Positions 1 through 11,990 of a DNA stretch of 64,000 nucleotides are shown in pieces. Position 1 is the first letter of the stretch. Every line of letters begins with the position of its first letter. The notes below the pieces were generated by a model. The model did no database searches, had not been told where the DNA came from, and saw nothing but the letters and a program-made list of their open reading frames with translations. The translations under genes and the position numbers were made by a program. The stretch spans positions 32,024,982-32,088,981 of the forward strand of contig NC_064539.1 of the NCBI RefSeq assembly GCF_023856365.1, in the 5' to 3' direction. The DNA comes from Brienomyrus brachyistius (taxonomy: Eukaryota; Chordata; Actinopteri; Osteoglossiformes; Mormyridae).

Positions 1-516
1 TGACTGACCAATGAAACAATGTTTGACAGAGTGATCTATTTGACAAGTACTTGTGTTTGTACTGGTTAATATTTGCATTCTTGATGGTCATTTGTATGGA
101 TTTTTTTATATCGCTAATTTTAACAACTTAATTTTGATAGTTAGATAGCTAGGTCACTAACATCTTTGCTAGTTGTGAATGTAAAGCAAGATTAGCTCGT
201 ATCTTGTTGACACTGATATATTTGTTCATATAAAACATTACTTGTTCAGTGCAGTGCAGTCCAGAACCCCAATTGCTGGGGATTGAGACTGCAGTGCTCA
301 CCATCAATATAAAAACCTGTGGTTTGAGTGCTAAGACTGTCGCACCACAATAACAGTCGGGGCCCCAGGAACAAGAGTAAGTGATAGTCTGCAGCTATGG
401 GACTCCAGAGAAGTCAAGAGCTCTCCTCAGCTGCTACGATCGGCCCGTATGTGCAGAATGCTGCCACTGACAGGAATCCTCGCACTTGGTGAATGTGCTA
501 TGATCTCGATTGGCAG
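1..516. other. Left edge, presumed SCAI intron; no gene seen
   Basis: This AT-rich stretch lies downstream of the last visible SCAI exon on the minus strand. Since SCAI is unfinished, it is presumably intronic. I see no exon, RNA gene or clear repeat terminus in it. Confidence 0.4.
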
Positions 517-1069
517 TGAAAAAGGGGTGGTCACACAAGAGTGCTGTGTTATCTGAGGCAGGGGGTAAGGGAGAGAAAAAGGGGTGGTCACACAAGAGTG
601 CTGTGTTATCTGAGGCAGGGGGTAAGGGAGAGAAAAAGGGGTGGTCACACAAGAGTGCTGTGTTATCTGAGGCAGGGGGTAAGGCAGAGAAAAAGGGGTG
701 ATCACACAAGAGTGCTGTGTTATCTGAGGCAGGGGGTAAGGCAGAGAAAAAGGAGTGGTCACACAAGAGTGCTGTGTTATCTGAGGCAGGGGGTAAGGCA
801 GAGAAAAAGGAGTGGTCACACAAGAGTGCTGTGTTATCTGAGGCAGGGGGTAAGGGAGGGAAAAAGGGGTGATCACACAAGAGTGCTGTGTTATCTGAGG
901 CAGGGGGTAAGGGAGAGAAAAAGGGGTGATCACACAAGAGTGCTGTGTTATCTGAGGCAGGGGGTATGGGAGAGAAAAAGGAGTGGTCACACAAGAGTGC
1001 TGTGTTATCTGAGGCAGGGGGTAAGGGAGAGAAAAAGGAGTGGTCACACAAGAGTACTGTGTTATCTGT
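517..1069. repeat. 57-bp minisatellite, about 9.7 copies
   Basis: A 57-bp unit containing the words ggtcacacaagagtgctgtg and gaggcagggggtaaggg is repeated head to tail about 9.7 times with only scattered substitutions (ggggtg/ggagtg, gggaga/ggcaga). Because 57 is a multiple of three, every frame lacking a stop in one unit stays open through the array, giving long 19-residue repeat peptides on both strands. These are by-products of the period, not genes. The array sits in the presumed SCAI intron. Confidence 0.95.
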
Positions 1070-1751
1070 TAGAGTACTGGGCAATAATACCCAAGAAGCA
1101 ATCAAGCCCAACACTGGATATAAAGTTGCACAGCAGCAGGACATGACCAGATGTGAGGGCATGTTTAACTTGCTCCCCTAAAGTGGGTGAAGTGGTTGCA
1201 TCAGCGTGGGGCTGCCAGGCTGCATCTCACATGAGTGCAGCATTAACACACAGTCTGGCTTGCAAAGAGGAGTTTTACAAATGTATACCTTTTGTGGAGA
1301 TGGGCAACGTCTTTAATGATGAGACATTTTGCTTCCTCTCCTCTGTCACCTGGCCTTTTTCTATCTCCTTACTAGGGATGCACGATAACACATCATGATA
1401 TGTGAAATTTCTGTGAATAACACTAGGATATTTATAATACAAAGAAGATGAAATTACTCGAAAACTATAGCGAAATAGTATCTACCAAGAGAATGTGTCA
1501 AATCAGTTGGTGGTGTTGTCACTGTTGTGTCTGCAGACACAGAGCAGTGCTGACAAATGCAGTGTGAATATTGTGCAAGAGCACAATATATCATGCAGCC
1601 CTAAAATGATAAACTGTACTACTCCTAATATTATACCACACCACCGTAAATCCACAGTATGCAATGAAAGGCTTATACTGAACTAAGTTAAGCAGGAGTA
1701 AGTGGGAGTGCATGTGAAAGTGAAGGGGAAGTAGTGTGTGGCTGGGCACAC
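1070..1751. other. Presumed SCAI intron with one MITE-like repeat
   Basis: Intronic sequence between the minisatellite and the last visible SCAI exon. Apart from the MITE-like segment at 1,374-1,605, I see no coding exon or other structure. Confidence 0.5.
1374..1605. mobile_element. Short MITE-like element, hAT-type ends
   Basis: The left end reads tagggatgcacgata and the right end tatcatgcagccctaa. These are imperfect inverted copies of each other (TAGGG-TGCA-GATA), as in small non-autonomous hAT elements of fish. The interior is non-coding. No matching flanking 8-bp duplication was found, so the copy is probably old. Confidence 0.5.
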
Positions 1752-1856
1752 CTTGAAGGAGGCGGACAGGAAGGTGTACAGCTGGCTGAAGGTGGGCTTG
1801 TACAGAAGGTACTTGTGGGGGTTCTCCCGCTTGGCTGGTTTCTCGCTCGGCTCCTG
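1752..1856 (-). CDS. scai: SCAI exon, residues 281-315
   Basis: A 105-nt phase-0 exon. The acceptor is taken as cccag before CAGGAG, because the family has Gln-Glu here; a CAG slip three bases downstream is equally good as a splice site. The donor is gtgtgc after TTCAAG. It encodes the conserved NPHKYLLYKPTF segment. Confidence 0.93.
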
Positions 1857-4800
1857 CTGGGAAAGATAGCAGACAAATAAACATCGACATGTATCAAGCA
1901 AACATGGTAGTTGCACAAACAGCATTAGATTAAACTTAAAGGGGCAGTTCCCCCCAAAACTGAAAAAGATGTTTAGAGGGACTTTAGCGGTATCTATTCA
2001 ACTATGTTGTTCTGCTGGGAGCTGCCTAGTTTTGAAGATAACTGTCATAGAAATGTCAGGCTTCTCTCAAATATGTGAGTGAATGGCATCCTCTGTGCGC
2101 CAAAAAAATCTAAATTTGAATAATTCAACAGCAATGTCTCTTACCAGATATCATGATCCGGTTACTGAAGACAATCCACAGACTTTGTAGGGAGCAGTTT
2201 ATTTTTATCTACCAAACTTCACATACCAATCGTATCACTCATACTAGCACGAGTACTCTGGTGCCATGTTCTGCACAGTCATATGATTGGTGTGTGAAGT
2301 CCAGTAGAAGTAAATTGCTCCTACACTGAACTGCTAAATGTAATGGATTTACAGTTAGCGAAACTAAATTTAAAGGAACCCAACTGGTTCGCTAACGGTT
2401 TTCAGTTAAGTTAGTATAAACGCTAATCTGCTAACGTAAAAGTTAGTTTTGCTAATTAGTGGTTAGTGGAGCCCTGCCCACCACTGCTTATGGTTTGGGT
2501 TCAGGCTGGGTAGGTGTTAAGGCTCTTATAGATGGCATTACGGTTTATCCAACAAAGATATGAATACAAACACGTGTGTCCGTGCTCATGCCATATCCCT
2601 CACCAGTGTCCCTGGCTTAGTCATCTGTGCAGCCAGGTTGACGGGCTCCCTTTCCAAGGCCTGCAGCATGCGGAACATGTCAATGGTCAGCTCACTGAAC
2701 TTTACCTGTTAGAGAGAGAGAGAGAGAGACAAACATCATTAGGAGGCAGACAAGGCAAAAACAGTCAGAGTGTGATCTGCAGCGAGAGATACCTGATTGT
2801 TGCAGTTACCGATGATGAGTGCGTCAGCCAGGGTGAGTTGGCCCACCACCATGCCTTGCTCTAGCTGGGGCACAATGCCTTCCTGCAGCCGGTTGGACAT
2901 GATCACCACTGCATTGTCATCATTCAGCACCATCACAGGGTCCGCCTGGATGTACATGATAAAACATTTAGGCTTAGGGTTTCTCCATGTGCTTCAGACA
3001 GCACTGAGGGCTAGGCAGGACGTGTCTCACCTCCACAAAGGCTGCCACCTCTTGCAACACCAGGTTCCACTCCAGCTGATCCTCTGTATTGAAGCGCTGG
3101 GTGTAGTCCTCGATCTCCTCTGACAGCTCCTGCACACACAGGGAAAAATAAAACACATGGATGAAAATTATATAGATGGATAAACGCAGGCTGCAGTTAG
3201 AGGCCTTCATCCAAACGCCTTCACAGCTCCTTATCATGACTGCTTTTCAGACGATACAGATGTGTTTAGAGTAAAGGTGCGGTCACACTACCATGAAAAA
3301 AATCACCACTCGTTCAGTTTCATTCTAGCCGCCCGACGCAATAAACAGAAAATCCACTTCTAATATTGCAGCAAATTCATTCTCGTTTTCTCCAGAGTTC
3401 ATTTAAATTCTGATTTGCAAATCTGAGTTGCTAAACCAATCTAGTGTGGCATGGGTGGGATTGGAACCCTCAATTTCACAGAACTCCTATGGAGGAGGAT
3501 ATTTATTTTTTGTGCATTGCCATCATTATGGCAAAAAAAATTGTTTAATAATTTTTAAAAACTGCAGAACACATTTGTGCTATTCCAATAAGAAATTACA
3601 GGTATATTTAACTCTTTACACCACTAATGTGTACTTGCGTAACAGTTATATCAATCCCCTTTTATAATACATGGCTAACTAGCATGTTTCTCAAGAATCT
3701 TGCCATATAGTATTTTCAAAAGCAACACTATTCATTTGCTAAATGAAAACCATGGTATACCCAAACTGCTGAAGTGTACTATTATATCCAGTCCTGCCCA
3801 TTTTTGCTCAACTCTGAAACTGGGTATTTTTCACGCTAGTGTGACCACCCTGCATCCAAGACCCTGAGGATCACAGTTCAGCACTCCAACAAATACTGTC
3901 CCCCGAACCCACAACCAGAAGGAGTCCACAACTGCTGCCTGTCCTGACCTTGACCAGCACTTTGACCAGGTCCATCTTGTTAAGCAGCAAGCAAACAACG
4001 ATGTAGCGAGCATAGTATCTCAACTTCTTCACCACCAGCTCAGGCCTAAGAGAGGAGCATGAGTGAATGAACATAAGCAAGTGAAGGGTGAAGTGGTGCA
4101 CAGCCAGAGATTACAACCTTGCTCCGCAACAATAAATTCCCGCTCATCACCAGTATCTGAGTGGTGTTCAGTGTAATATGGAAAAGGCAGAGCAGGAGAT
4201 ATTCACACATTCAAAACACATATTTTAAGGAGACCACAACCAAACCTCTTTTCCTACATTTGAGAAACAGCTGTGCTACAGTATGAGATTGTGCTACAGA
4301 ATTTTGATTCTTTGACTTGCAGATAATGGACTTCCAGGCTAAGCATGTAATCATTTTGCCTGTTTCTCTCCATGTGCTCCTCTTGGCTTCCACTAGACAG
4401 CCCAATATTCCCCCATAACCCAGGCCACAATCCAAGTACAGTTGTAAATTCAAACTGTTACTGCTGCATGAATGCCCTATAATGGACTGGCATGTAACGT
4501 ACTCTTTACTACGTCCCTTGCCGAATACGACATGCGTCCCTGGATATGCTTCAAGTAATTGTGTCTTTGACCTAATGAATTATTGGAGAAAATGTTCAAA
4601 TGTCAGAATCACTTTAAGCTCTGTTCATTTCAGCTTCAGAGATGTAAGATGTGAGAAGCCTCACCTGTCTTCCTTATTGACCTGGTAATAGTAGGACCTC
4701 TGGCGGATGGCGGAGTAAAAAGAGAACGCCTCATTCAGGTAACTCGTCTCAGAGGTACGGAGGCTGCAACAATGAGCCGGCAAGACCAAAGTGATTCAGT

Positions 4801-7354
4801 GAAATGAGTGATCACGTAACAGACATGTTAAGTGCCCTGATCCCCTTAAAGACAGATTTTCAGTACAAGAGGGGCAGAATTGTTCTGTCAGGGGTTTCTG
4901 GTAAGCCTTGCCGAGGAGTGTCTGAATTAAACTTCGCAGTTTGACAGCATACCCCAAATCATCACACTTTAGGTTTTCAAAGCCTCCATTCATACTGTTT
5001 TTCAGTGCACAAGAAATAACATCACTGAACGCATTTCTACAGGGCTCCCTTCGGAACATGAAGCCTGATGCTATCTAGCACTGTCAAACAAACAAACACC
5101 AATGGCCATGTCAGAAGCGGGCCTTACTAATAGTGGTAGTACAGTTGTCCAATCTTGGAAGCCACCTCTCCGATCTGCCACCTCTTCAGACCGTACCTGT
5201 TGTCCAGCACCTGCCTGTTCACACAAAACAACATTATTTCAATGTTGGGGGGAGATGGTATGGGTGTTTTCTAGCAGGGTAGATAGTTATACCTTCCCTC
5301 AAGGAGCAAGATTTCTTTTAGCCCAAATTATAGTTTGAATTTTTAGAATAAAAAGACCATATCCAATCACTGTGCTGCTCTCACTGCCATCTTAATGTGA
5401 AATTTCAGTGCAGGGATCTGATCATAATTGGGTTCTGTATCTATAATTCTCTCCTACTCTGGTGCACCTTTATACACAGCCCAAAGGTAAACTGCTAAAC
5501 TGAATTGCAGGTGGCAAGTGACATTAAGTGCGTGTGATGGACTAGAGCATCTTCTGTGGACCTGGATCACGATAATCCCACACAGAGACTGATGGCTCAT
5601 GGAATAAAATGCAATGAATAAAATGTGAAGTGTAATATTTGGGTCCTGATGCTTTTGGCTCATTCACTATCAGACTATCATTATAGTAAATAATAAAACA
5701 GTAATTATTAGTTCATTTTTAGTTGCGTGTGAACACCATGTAGGCTTTGAGGGAGAGATCAAGGAGATAGGTCACAGAAAGGGGGAATGTGTGAAGGTAA
5801 GGAATGGGGGCAATGATTTACCTGTGTTGCTGCTGAAATTTCCACAGCTTGGTGTAGACATCAAATGTGCGACCAAAATAGGATTGCCACTGCTTATGGC
5901 CATACTGAGGCAGGTCTCTACAGGTAGGAGGGGCATGGATAAAGTCAGAATGTCAGTCATTTAAGGAACAGGCCACTTGTTTCACTGCCATATTACTGGC
6001 CAATGCAATAAATGGGCCTTGCAACAGCAGTTCATCCTGGACCCTGCTGCATCCTGCCATCTTGGGCCAGGAGGAACAAACTAGACCTGAAAGAAGCAAA
6101 AGGACAAGCATGAAAGAATTAGAGTAAAGGGTAAATGCAGTGATGACAGGCACACTGTGAAAGCAATATACTCCACCAACAAGAGGCTCAGTGCTCAGAA
6201 CTGGTTAGCTGGCAGGAAGAAATCACTTTGTAAGGGGCATCTGCTCTTTCGAAAAGGGTCCTAACCTTGAAGAGATCCAGGCAAGCGAGCTGCAATCCAA
6301 AAGTGGGTGTAAAACCGCACTTTCCTGAGCCTGCTGTGATAAAGCAAATGCCGACGTATAACCAGGGCTGAGTAAGCCTTCTGACATCAACGCTGAGCTG
6401 CACCAGCTGACCGACTTGCCATGTTTATCTTTATTTAAATATTACATAAACAGCCCATCAGGAGGGCATGCAGCTCCTGAGATGCTTTCTCATGACCCAC
6501 TTGTGAATAAACAGACAGAGACGTGTGTCGCTATGACGTGTTGGTCGAATGCTCTGGCCATTTGCCGCAAGTCAGAGGCCGATGACAGGATGCGATCTGA
6601 CTGCCAAAATGCTAGCGGAAGATGGCTGCAGTCCCTCCCGTCTGTTTCTATTATGAAATCTGTTTATTTTTATCACCCCCCACTAACTGTGCTTCAGGCA
6701 TTGCCATAGTAACGTATCCGGGGAACCAAAATCACCAAGAGTGACACTAGTCACAGGACTGGCATGCGTATCAGTGGATCTCATTTCTGTGGAGAAATGT
6801 GTTTCCACCAGGGCCTTCCCAGTATGCATTACACAAGCTACCAAGCTGCTTGTGACTGCAGTCAGTGGACTGGTATGGCTGTGAGCATTTCTTTGCTGCA
6901 AATGAGTATTGCAGGTGGGTCCTGGCAGAGCTTAGGGTCATGATGTGGTGTGAGGAGGAACATTGTTGACATTTATGCACATGTGCAAACATCTTGCAAT
7001 AAAGAAGCCAACCTTTAAACATCACATTCAGGGGAAGACAAGGACTTTAAAAAGGCTGACAAGGCTTCCTGGGGCATCATAAATCTGATTTACTAACTGA
7101 AACAACTTGTTGTGCTCATGGCCATATCTGTGGCAGCCCTTAATAAATTTTCTGCTCTGCCAGTGAAGGCACCCTGTGGGCATTAATCCCGCCACCGGCA
7201 ATGGGAAATAAATGGTCCACGGAATGACATGAGATCCGTCCGGATGAGAACTCCAATGTATACCATGTGACCTTGCATTGCACAGCTGCCAAGGGCACGT
7301 GGGGAAGAGAAGAACCTAACCACAGGATCCACAGGGGGTATGGATGTGCCTAAG

Positions 7355-7413
<59 letters not shown>

Positions 7414-9363
7414 AAACATATCCCACTTCACACTGTTTTCCTACAAATGCAAGGATTAAGTGGAGTATAGAGTACATGTGGCGCAAGCTGCAGGCATTAC
7501 AAGTCTATCAATTCAATGATGCCTCCGTGGACAGAAATGGTTACAGTTTAATATAATTGTATGAAAAAAATAATTCCTAATAAGGAAGAGAAATATACAC
7601 CCAACAGAGGCCCCCGAGGAGGAGAGCGCACTGACGTCAGAGGCGAGGTGTGGGATCTTGATAATGACGAATCGCCTTTTGCTCAGAACTGCTTAAGTTC
7701 AATGTGGAGGCTTGGTGATAACCTGCCCCTCAAAAAGAAGCTTAAAAGCATCACCTACATTTGAATAAGTCTCATTCTAAGCTTTGTCAGCAACCATATG
7801 TTGGCCCTGTGGAGTGGAAACGGCCAAGCTGATGAGGAAAAAAGGAGCTGAAAGAGAAGCTGAGACTACCTTCCACCCCTGGTCTGTAGAACAGTACCTA
7901 TCCTTGGCCAGTATTCCAGAGGGTCACAAAAAACTGGTGACTTCCAGAGGTGAATATCCAAAGATTAACTATATATTTGCATATTTAATGATCCTTCTCA
8001 TTCATGTGGTCTGTTTGCACCTGAAATCAAAATGTTGGGAAGAGCTAATTTAAGGTGTACAGAGGTCCAGTGACGCCTGTCATCACACATTCCCACCATG
8101 AGACACCCCTGCTGTGTCTGTGCCGTGGCCCTGCCATGAGCAATACACAGATGTCTGTGTACTGTTTGTTTTTATCCCCTGTGAAACCCGCCATTGAAGA
8201 CTATGCCTATACAAAGAAGAGGAAATGCTAGAGTGAGAGAGTGTAAAAAAAAAACAAGAAAAAACCACCTGAAGGGACCAAATAAGTGATTCAGTGAAGC
8301 AGAAGCTATTGGCCACAGAGAACATTGAAAAACCAACAGCCAGGATTCTCAACCTCCTTTTGTTGAGAAGAACAAACACAAACATCCACCCATCCGTTTT
8401 CCATACCCGCTAGTCCTATGCAGGGTCACAAGTCCGAAGCCTATCCAAGAAGTCTAGGGCGCAAGGCAGGAAAGAACCCAGTACGGGGTGCCAACCCATT
8501 GTAGGGCACACACACCGTTCACTTTTTTTTTTTACTGTGGGGGAACCTGTGAGGACCCAGAGGAACTCCACAATGACAATGGGAGAACATGAAACTCCAC
8601 ACACACAGAGTCAGGGCAGAGTGTTGAACTCTGGGCTCCAGAGGTGTGAATCAACTGCTCTGCTCCCAAACACAAACATCTCAGGTGGTTATGTGATCAT
8701 GGTAAGTTGGGGGGTACAGTACAACTCGGATGCAAACCCAGACCAAACACCATAATCAAAATCTGTTATAGTCTAAAAACACATTGCTAGATGCAACTGT
8801 TACTTGTAAACTGCACACCTCACAAAGCAGGTAAAGTCAAGAATGACTGGACAATTAAGCTATTTTGGCCATTTTCATAAAATTATGAGAAATACAGAAA
8901 TGCTAAGGGCAAGAAAGGTTGAGCAGAAAAGTTCATTTTTGTATGATGTATTTACCAAAATTAGATATCAGTTTGCAGTTCATTCCACTTTTTTCATGTT
9001 ATGAATTTGTTTAAGACGGATTCTAAGGGAATTTAAAGAAAAAAGGAAAAAGCTCTGAAGTAAAAAAAAAATACTTGAATTATATTGTGATAGTTATTGA
9101 TAATAGACTGATATTAAAAAAAATCAAAAAATGCGATAAAATGTTTCGTTATATCGCTCAGCCCTAGCCTGAACAGGGGATAGGGGCCTGAACAAGGGAT
9201 GGGTCATGGCCAAAACAATGAGGGAAACCAGGGAATAGGGTGAGTAGGAGGCTGACCTTAAGCCGTTGAAGAGCTGCTTAGACTTGTCCAGCAAGTAGCA
9301 GAAATCTGTGACAGTTTTCCTCTCGCCAGGCGGGATGTCATCCTCTGTCCCTACTCCGGTCAT
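1752..9363 (-). CDS. scai: SCAI, suppressor of cancer cell invasion (partial, 5' nine coding exons)
   Basis: In vertebrates SCAI is a nuclear cofactor that binds and inhibits the MRTF-SRF transcription complex; it has also been linked to 53BP1-dependent DNA repair. The coding sequence joins, 5' to 3' on the minus strand, 9363-9257, 5917-5822, 5214-5128, 4763-4665, 4045-3949, 3129-3031, 2945-2793, 2705-2604 and 1856-1752. It gives 315 residues with every GT-AG junction in phase. Recognisable SCAI words are ERKTVTDFCYLLDKSKQLF, ELVVKKLRYYAR, CLLLNKMD, LADALIIGNCNNQ and NPHKYLLYKPTFSQLY. The start ATG (9,363) has G at -3, and an in-frame TGA lies three codons upstream. The family is about 600 residues, so nearly half is missing beyond position 1. 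PPP6C lies upstream on the same strand, as in human. No break or stop is seen in the visible part. Confidence 0.96.
1857..2603. other. scai: SCAI intron, nothing recognised
   Basis: A 747-bp intron. It has short repeated gctaa/ttagc words near 2,340-2,460 but no exon, RNA gene or complete mobile element that I can support. Confidence 0.6.
2604..2705 (-). CDS. scai: SCAI exon, residues 247-280
   Basis: A 102-nt phase-0 exon between acceptor ctaacag and donor gtgagg. It encodes VKFSELTIDMFRMLQALERE and the following residues, a highly conserved SCAI helix. A short (GA)n run lies in the intron just upstream, around 2,710-2,729. Confidence 0.94.
2793..2945 (-). CDS. scai: SCAI exon, residues 196-246
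   Basis: A 153-nt phase-0 exon between acceptor atccag and donor gtatct. It encodes ADPVMVLNDDNAVVI, LEQGMVVGQLTLADALII and GNCNNQ, all near-identical to vertebrate SCAI. Confidence 0.95.
3031..3129 (-). CDS. scai: SCAI exon, residues 163-195
   Basis: A 99-nt phase-0 exon between acceptor gtgcag and donor gtgaga. It encodes ELSEEIEDYTQRFNTEDQ and EWNLVLQEVAAFVE, a conserved SCAI segment. Confidence 0.95.
3130..3948. other. scai: SCAI intron, nothing recognised
   Basis: An 819-bp AT-rich intron. No exon, RNA gene or terminal-repeat element could be supported. Confidence 0.6.
3949..4045 (-). CDS. scai: SCAI exon, residues 130-162
   Basis: A 97-nt exon with acceptor ctcttag and donor gtcagg. 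It completes a split Arg codon, then encodes PELVVKKLRYYARYIVVCLL and LNKMDLVKVLVK. Confidence 0.95.
4046..4664. other. scai: SCAI intron, nothing recognised
   Basis: A 619-bp intron. I see no coding or repeat structure of note. Confidence 0.6.
4665..4763 (-). CDS. scai: SCAI exon, residues 97-130
   Basis: A 99-nt exon between acceptor ttgcag and donor gtgagg, split in a Tyr codon upstream and an Arg codon downstream. It encodes LRTSETSYLNEAFSFYSAIR and QRSYYYQVNKED. Confidence 0.95.
5128..5214 (-). CDS. scai: SCAI exon, residues 68-97
   Basis: An 87-nt exon with acceptor tgaacag and donor gtaagg. It encodes QVLDNRYGLKRWQIGEVASK and IGQLYYHY, a conserved SCAI segment. Confidence 0.95.
5215..5821. 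other. scai: SCAI intron, nothing recognised
   Basis: A 607-bp intron with no supported feature. Confidence 0.6.
5822..5917 (-). CDS. scai: SCAI exon, residues 36-68
   Basis: A 96-nt exon with acceptor cctgtag and donor gtaaat. It encodes DLPQYGHKQWQSYFGRTFDV and YTKLWKFQQQH between split Arg codons on both sides. Confidence 0.95.
7357..7409. repeat. (CA)n microsatellite
   Basis: An uninterrupted AC dinucleotide run of about 53 bp within a SCAI intron, followed by an A run. Confidence 0.97.
8392..8685 (-). mobile_element. Old tRNA-type SINE copy, diverged
   Basis: The left part (catccacccatccgttttcc, then ggtcacaag, cctatcc, gcaaggcagg) is a diverged reverse complement of the 3' half of the SINE found intact at 40,136-40,494. 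The remainder follows the SINE middle and head weakly. It is interrupted by a T run and carries no usable promoter boxes. Confidence 0.6.
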
Positions 9364-9385
9364 GGCTTCCACTCACTGCTTGCTC
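9257..9385 (-). CDS. scai: SCAI first coding exon (5'UTR end plus residues 1-36)
   Basis: The acceptor cttctag leaves about 22 nt of leader, including an in-frame TGA, before the ATG at 9,363. The coding part encodes MTGVGTEDDIPPGERKTVTD and FCYLLDKSKQLFNGL. The donor is gtcagc. The upstream stop shows that translation starts here in transcripts using this acceptor. In human SCAI longer N-terminal forms exist, so an alternative upstream coding exon cannot be excluded. Confidence 0.9.
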
Positions 9386-9789
9386 CTAGAAGAGCACAAT
9401 GTTGAACATAAAAATGTACAGAGCCTTCATACCCAGAGAGTAGAGGTAGACATACACTGCAGCAGGGAGGAAACCTGAAGTGTACAATACAATAAGATGT
9501 GTGAAATGAGAGGAAGAGGATACATGGAACAAGAAAGCTGGATTAGTAGTTCTGAATTGTGAATCATTTCTAGTGTGAAATAGAGTGAGACTTGATATGG
9601 ACATGTATGCTAATGTCCTGTTTAAAAAAACTCCCTTAAACCTATCTATATTCTTACCCCCCAAACAAAACAATGCAATCGGGCATCATACACCTTAATT
9701 TTTACATTGTGTGCACAATACGTAAATCACAGAACGTAATGCTGCACTCTCATCTGCTTGGTAAATGAATGTGTGTGCACACTTTGGGA

Positions 9790-9790
<1 letters not shown>

Positions 9791-9825
<35 letters not shown>
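9791..9825. repeat. (TG)n microsatellite
   Basis: An uninterrupted TG run of about 35 bp. Confidence 0.96.
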
Positions 9826-9826
<1 letters not shown>

Positions 9827-10645
9827 GCAATCTGTCTCTGCATACAGCACACAGCAGAGAGAAGGAAGTAACACATGGCAAATCCCTCCAGTGTGCCAAC
9901 CCGAGCAGCCTCCGCAGTCGGCTAGGTGACAAGCACCTCCGTAACCATGGAAGAGAAAAGCAGGAGTTTCTGGATTCGCGACAGAAAACCAGAGTCACTA
10001 GAGATGAGTTTCATCTGCTAAAAACAAGAATGGCAGCTGAAAAATGGACGGTGTGGCACAGTAAAACTTGAGTCCAGGGCTGACTCATTCTGGAAATGCT
10101 GTTCCTAACAATGCAGCATGACAAATCTTTTTTATGCCCATATAGAACCTCAGCCTAGTACAGGACATATGACTGATCTTGTATGAACCGTCCTTGTCAG
10201 AGCCATTACTCTTACTAATCTCAACAAATCTGTTATACTTGACAGTAATCCAAATATGCTAGCTCAACAAATCTGCTAGCTAAGGATTTAGAAAAAAACT
10301 CTAACCATGAAGCGGGTAGACATTAAGCATGAAATTTCAAATATAGAGGAGCAACAGCTTTTATGAAAGAATACATCTTCATTTAGACAACTCAGTCTGT
10401 CATGGAAAAGAAAAATAATATACAATTAAGACTTCTCCTGGGTTATGGTGTACAACTTTTGTCAGCACTAGTATATGATACTATTGCTTTAGAAGAAACT
10501 CAGAAAATAGAAACTCCTTAAATCTCCCTTGGGAATTAATGGTTTATCTGTCAAAAAAAATCCTCAAAAAAGCTTCATAGAGAGGAGAAAATGCACCTAA
10601 ATGTTTAAAATTATGTTCACATCTGTCAAAGTGTGTCACCTATAT

Positions 10646-11580
10646 AGAGCTGGGTGAAATGGCCAAAAATTTTTATCACGATAAAAAAAGCTCATATCCT
10701 CTGATAATTATCGCGATAAATGTCAAGTTATTATTTCTCTCCAGTTTAAAGGCTGTTTTTTACTCCTGAATTAAAACTGAAGAAACCAGGTGGTTAATTG
10801 TAGTTATAATCTTTTCCTCATCGTCAGAACATAAACACTTGCCAAACAGTAGTGACTGCCAAAACGACACTTCCGGAACAATTTCCAATATTTTCTGTCC
10901 CCACTAGATGGAGCTCTCTATTCAAACACAGGCTCAAAGCATGCACCTAAAGAATCCAAAAGCGCCACGTGTTCCAAAAAGTATTTTGCATTTCTCAAGT
11001 CCAAGACAAAAGATGGACAGGTTATTTTAGCCATCACTCGTACTCTTCCTATCATTTTTTAATTCTCTGTAGATCATTATTGTTGGGGTTTCTCATGGAC
11101 TGAATGATACTTTGGACTTCCCTTTTGGATTTATATGGATTACCCTTACTGAACTGGTTGCTTTAGACTTATTGGCTCTTCCCATGAGTTGCCATGTTGT
11201 TTTGACGGTATTGTTTGTTGTCTGCCTAGCTGCCTCATTGCATTCTGTTATTTGTTCAATAAATCTCTAGATTTCACTGCCTTGTTTGTGCTTGAGCTCC
11301 ACTGCCGGCCCAGACTATTAGTCATAGAAAAAGTGACCTCATTTTGTGATGCATAGCGTGTCGCCAGGAACATGTTGCATCTTAAATTATATGGAACTTC
11401 TAAGGAGCATTTGGTATAATGACGAACTGAAATCAAATGAGGTCAGTTTTTCTGTTAAGTAAAGTACCGTGAAGTTCTCCTAAAGTAGCGATTCATTTTC
11501 CACATCAGCCAGTTTAAATCGTCATACATTTACAACGATTTTCAACCAATTCGCGATTCATCGTTACATGCCTAATAAAT
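10646..11580. mobile_element. Decayed hAT-type sequence
   Basis: It starts with agagctgggtgaaatggcca then atcacgat, matching the ends of fish hAT elements that begin GCTGGG-GATATGGCC. It ends near cgcgattcatcgttacatgc, another hAT-end-like string. The interior is AT-rich, with an embedded retroelement-like tail (caataaatctc near 11,260). Boundaries are approximate and no target duplication was found. Confidence 0.4.
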
Positions 11581-11611
11581 ATATAATATATATGCTTTAT
11601 ATATAAATATT

Positions 11612-11990
11612 TTAAACTAGTAAATACAGATGAAAAAAAAATTGCAGAAAATTTTTCATTTGGATACTAGAAACATACATAACACACAAACGAGGTGGAA
11701 CTGTACATCTTGTTTTAAGCCTTTTTGATGCAGTTTGCAGTTCAATTTTAATATCTTTAAAATTGCTTAAAATGCTCCACAATTTTTCTCCCAATGGCAA
11801 CGGCGTCACTTACACTTTGTTGCAATAACAGCTCCTCATGTATCACAAGCTGTAGCGAGTGTACAAAACAGTGTAAGCCAGCGACTCCCAAATCATCCAT
11901 TGCTTTTTTCATATTACTCCTGTTGACTTGCACAATTGCGTGTGCTTCCTTTAGTGGGATTTTCCACTAATTGCTACTTCCACCTGTCAA
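11612..11990 (-). pseudogene. hAT transposase relic (central RNase-H-like region)
   Basis: Translated on the minus strand, this reads through several stops and frame changes. It contains NMKKAMDDLGVAGLHCFVHS, LQLVIHEELLLQQ and AIGRKIVEHFKQF, the pattern of the hAT transposase segment around the N-M-x-K-A-M and C-F-x-H-S-L-Q-L-V motifs. It is a non-functional remnant. Its N-terminal BED finger would lie to the right on this strand, where a BED-finger fragment does occur inside the neighbouring element, but the two need not belong together. Confidence 0.75.

Larger units (their letters stand above)
5918..9256. other. scai: SCAI intron of 3.3 kb
   Basis: This intron separates the first and second coding exons. 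It contains a (CA)n tract (7,357-7,409), a decayed SINE (8,392-8,685) and a possible hAT-type end near 9,130-9,166 (atatcgctcagccc). Nothing else coding or structured is recognised. Confidence 0.6.

Noticed and set aside
517..1069. CRISPR array
   Set aside because: Units are contiguous with no unique spacers, and the window is vertebrate; it is a minisatellite.
427..1162. Repeat-peptide open frames of 200-240 codons on both strands
   Set aside because: They arise from the 57-bp minisatellite, whose period keeps several frames open at once; no domain or splice context.
7183..7431. Cys/Val repeat ORF
   Set aside because: Product of the (CA)n microsatellite.
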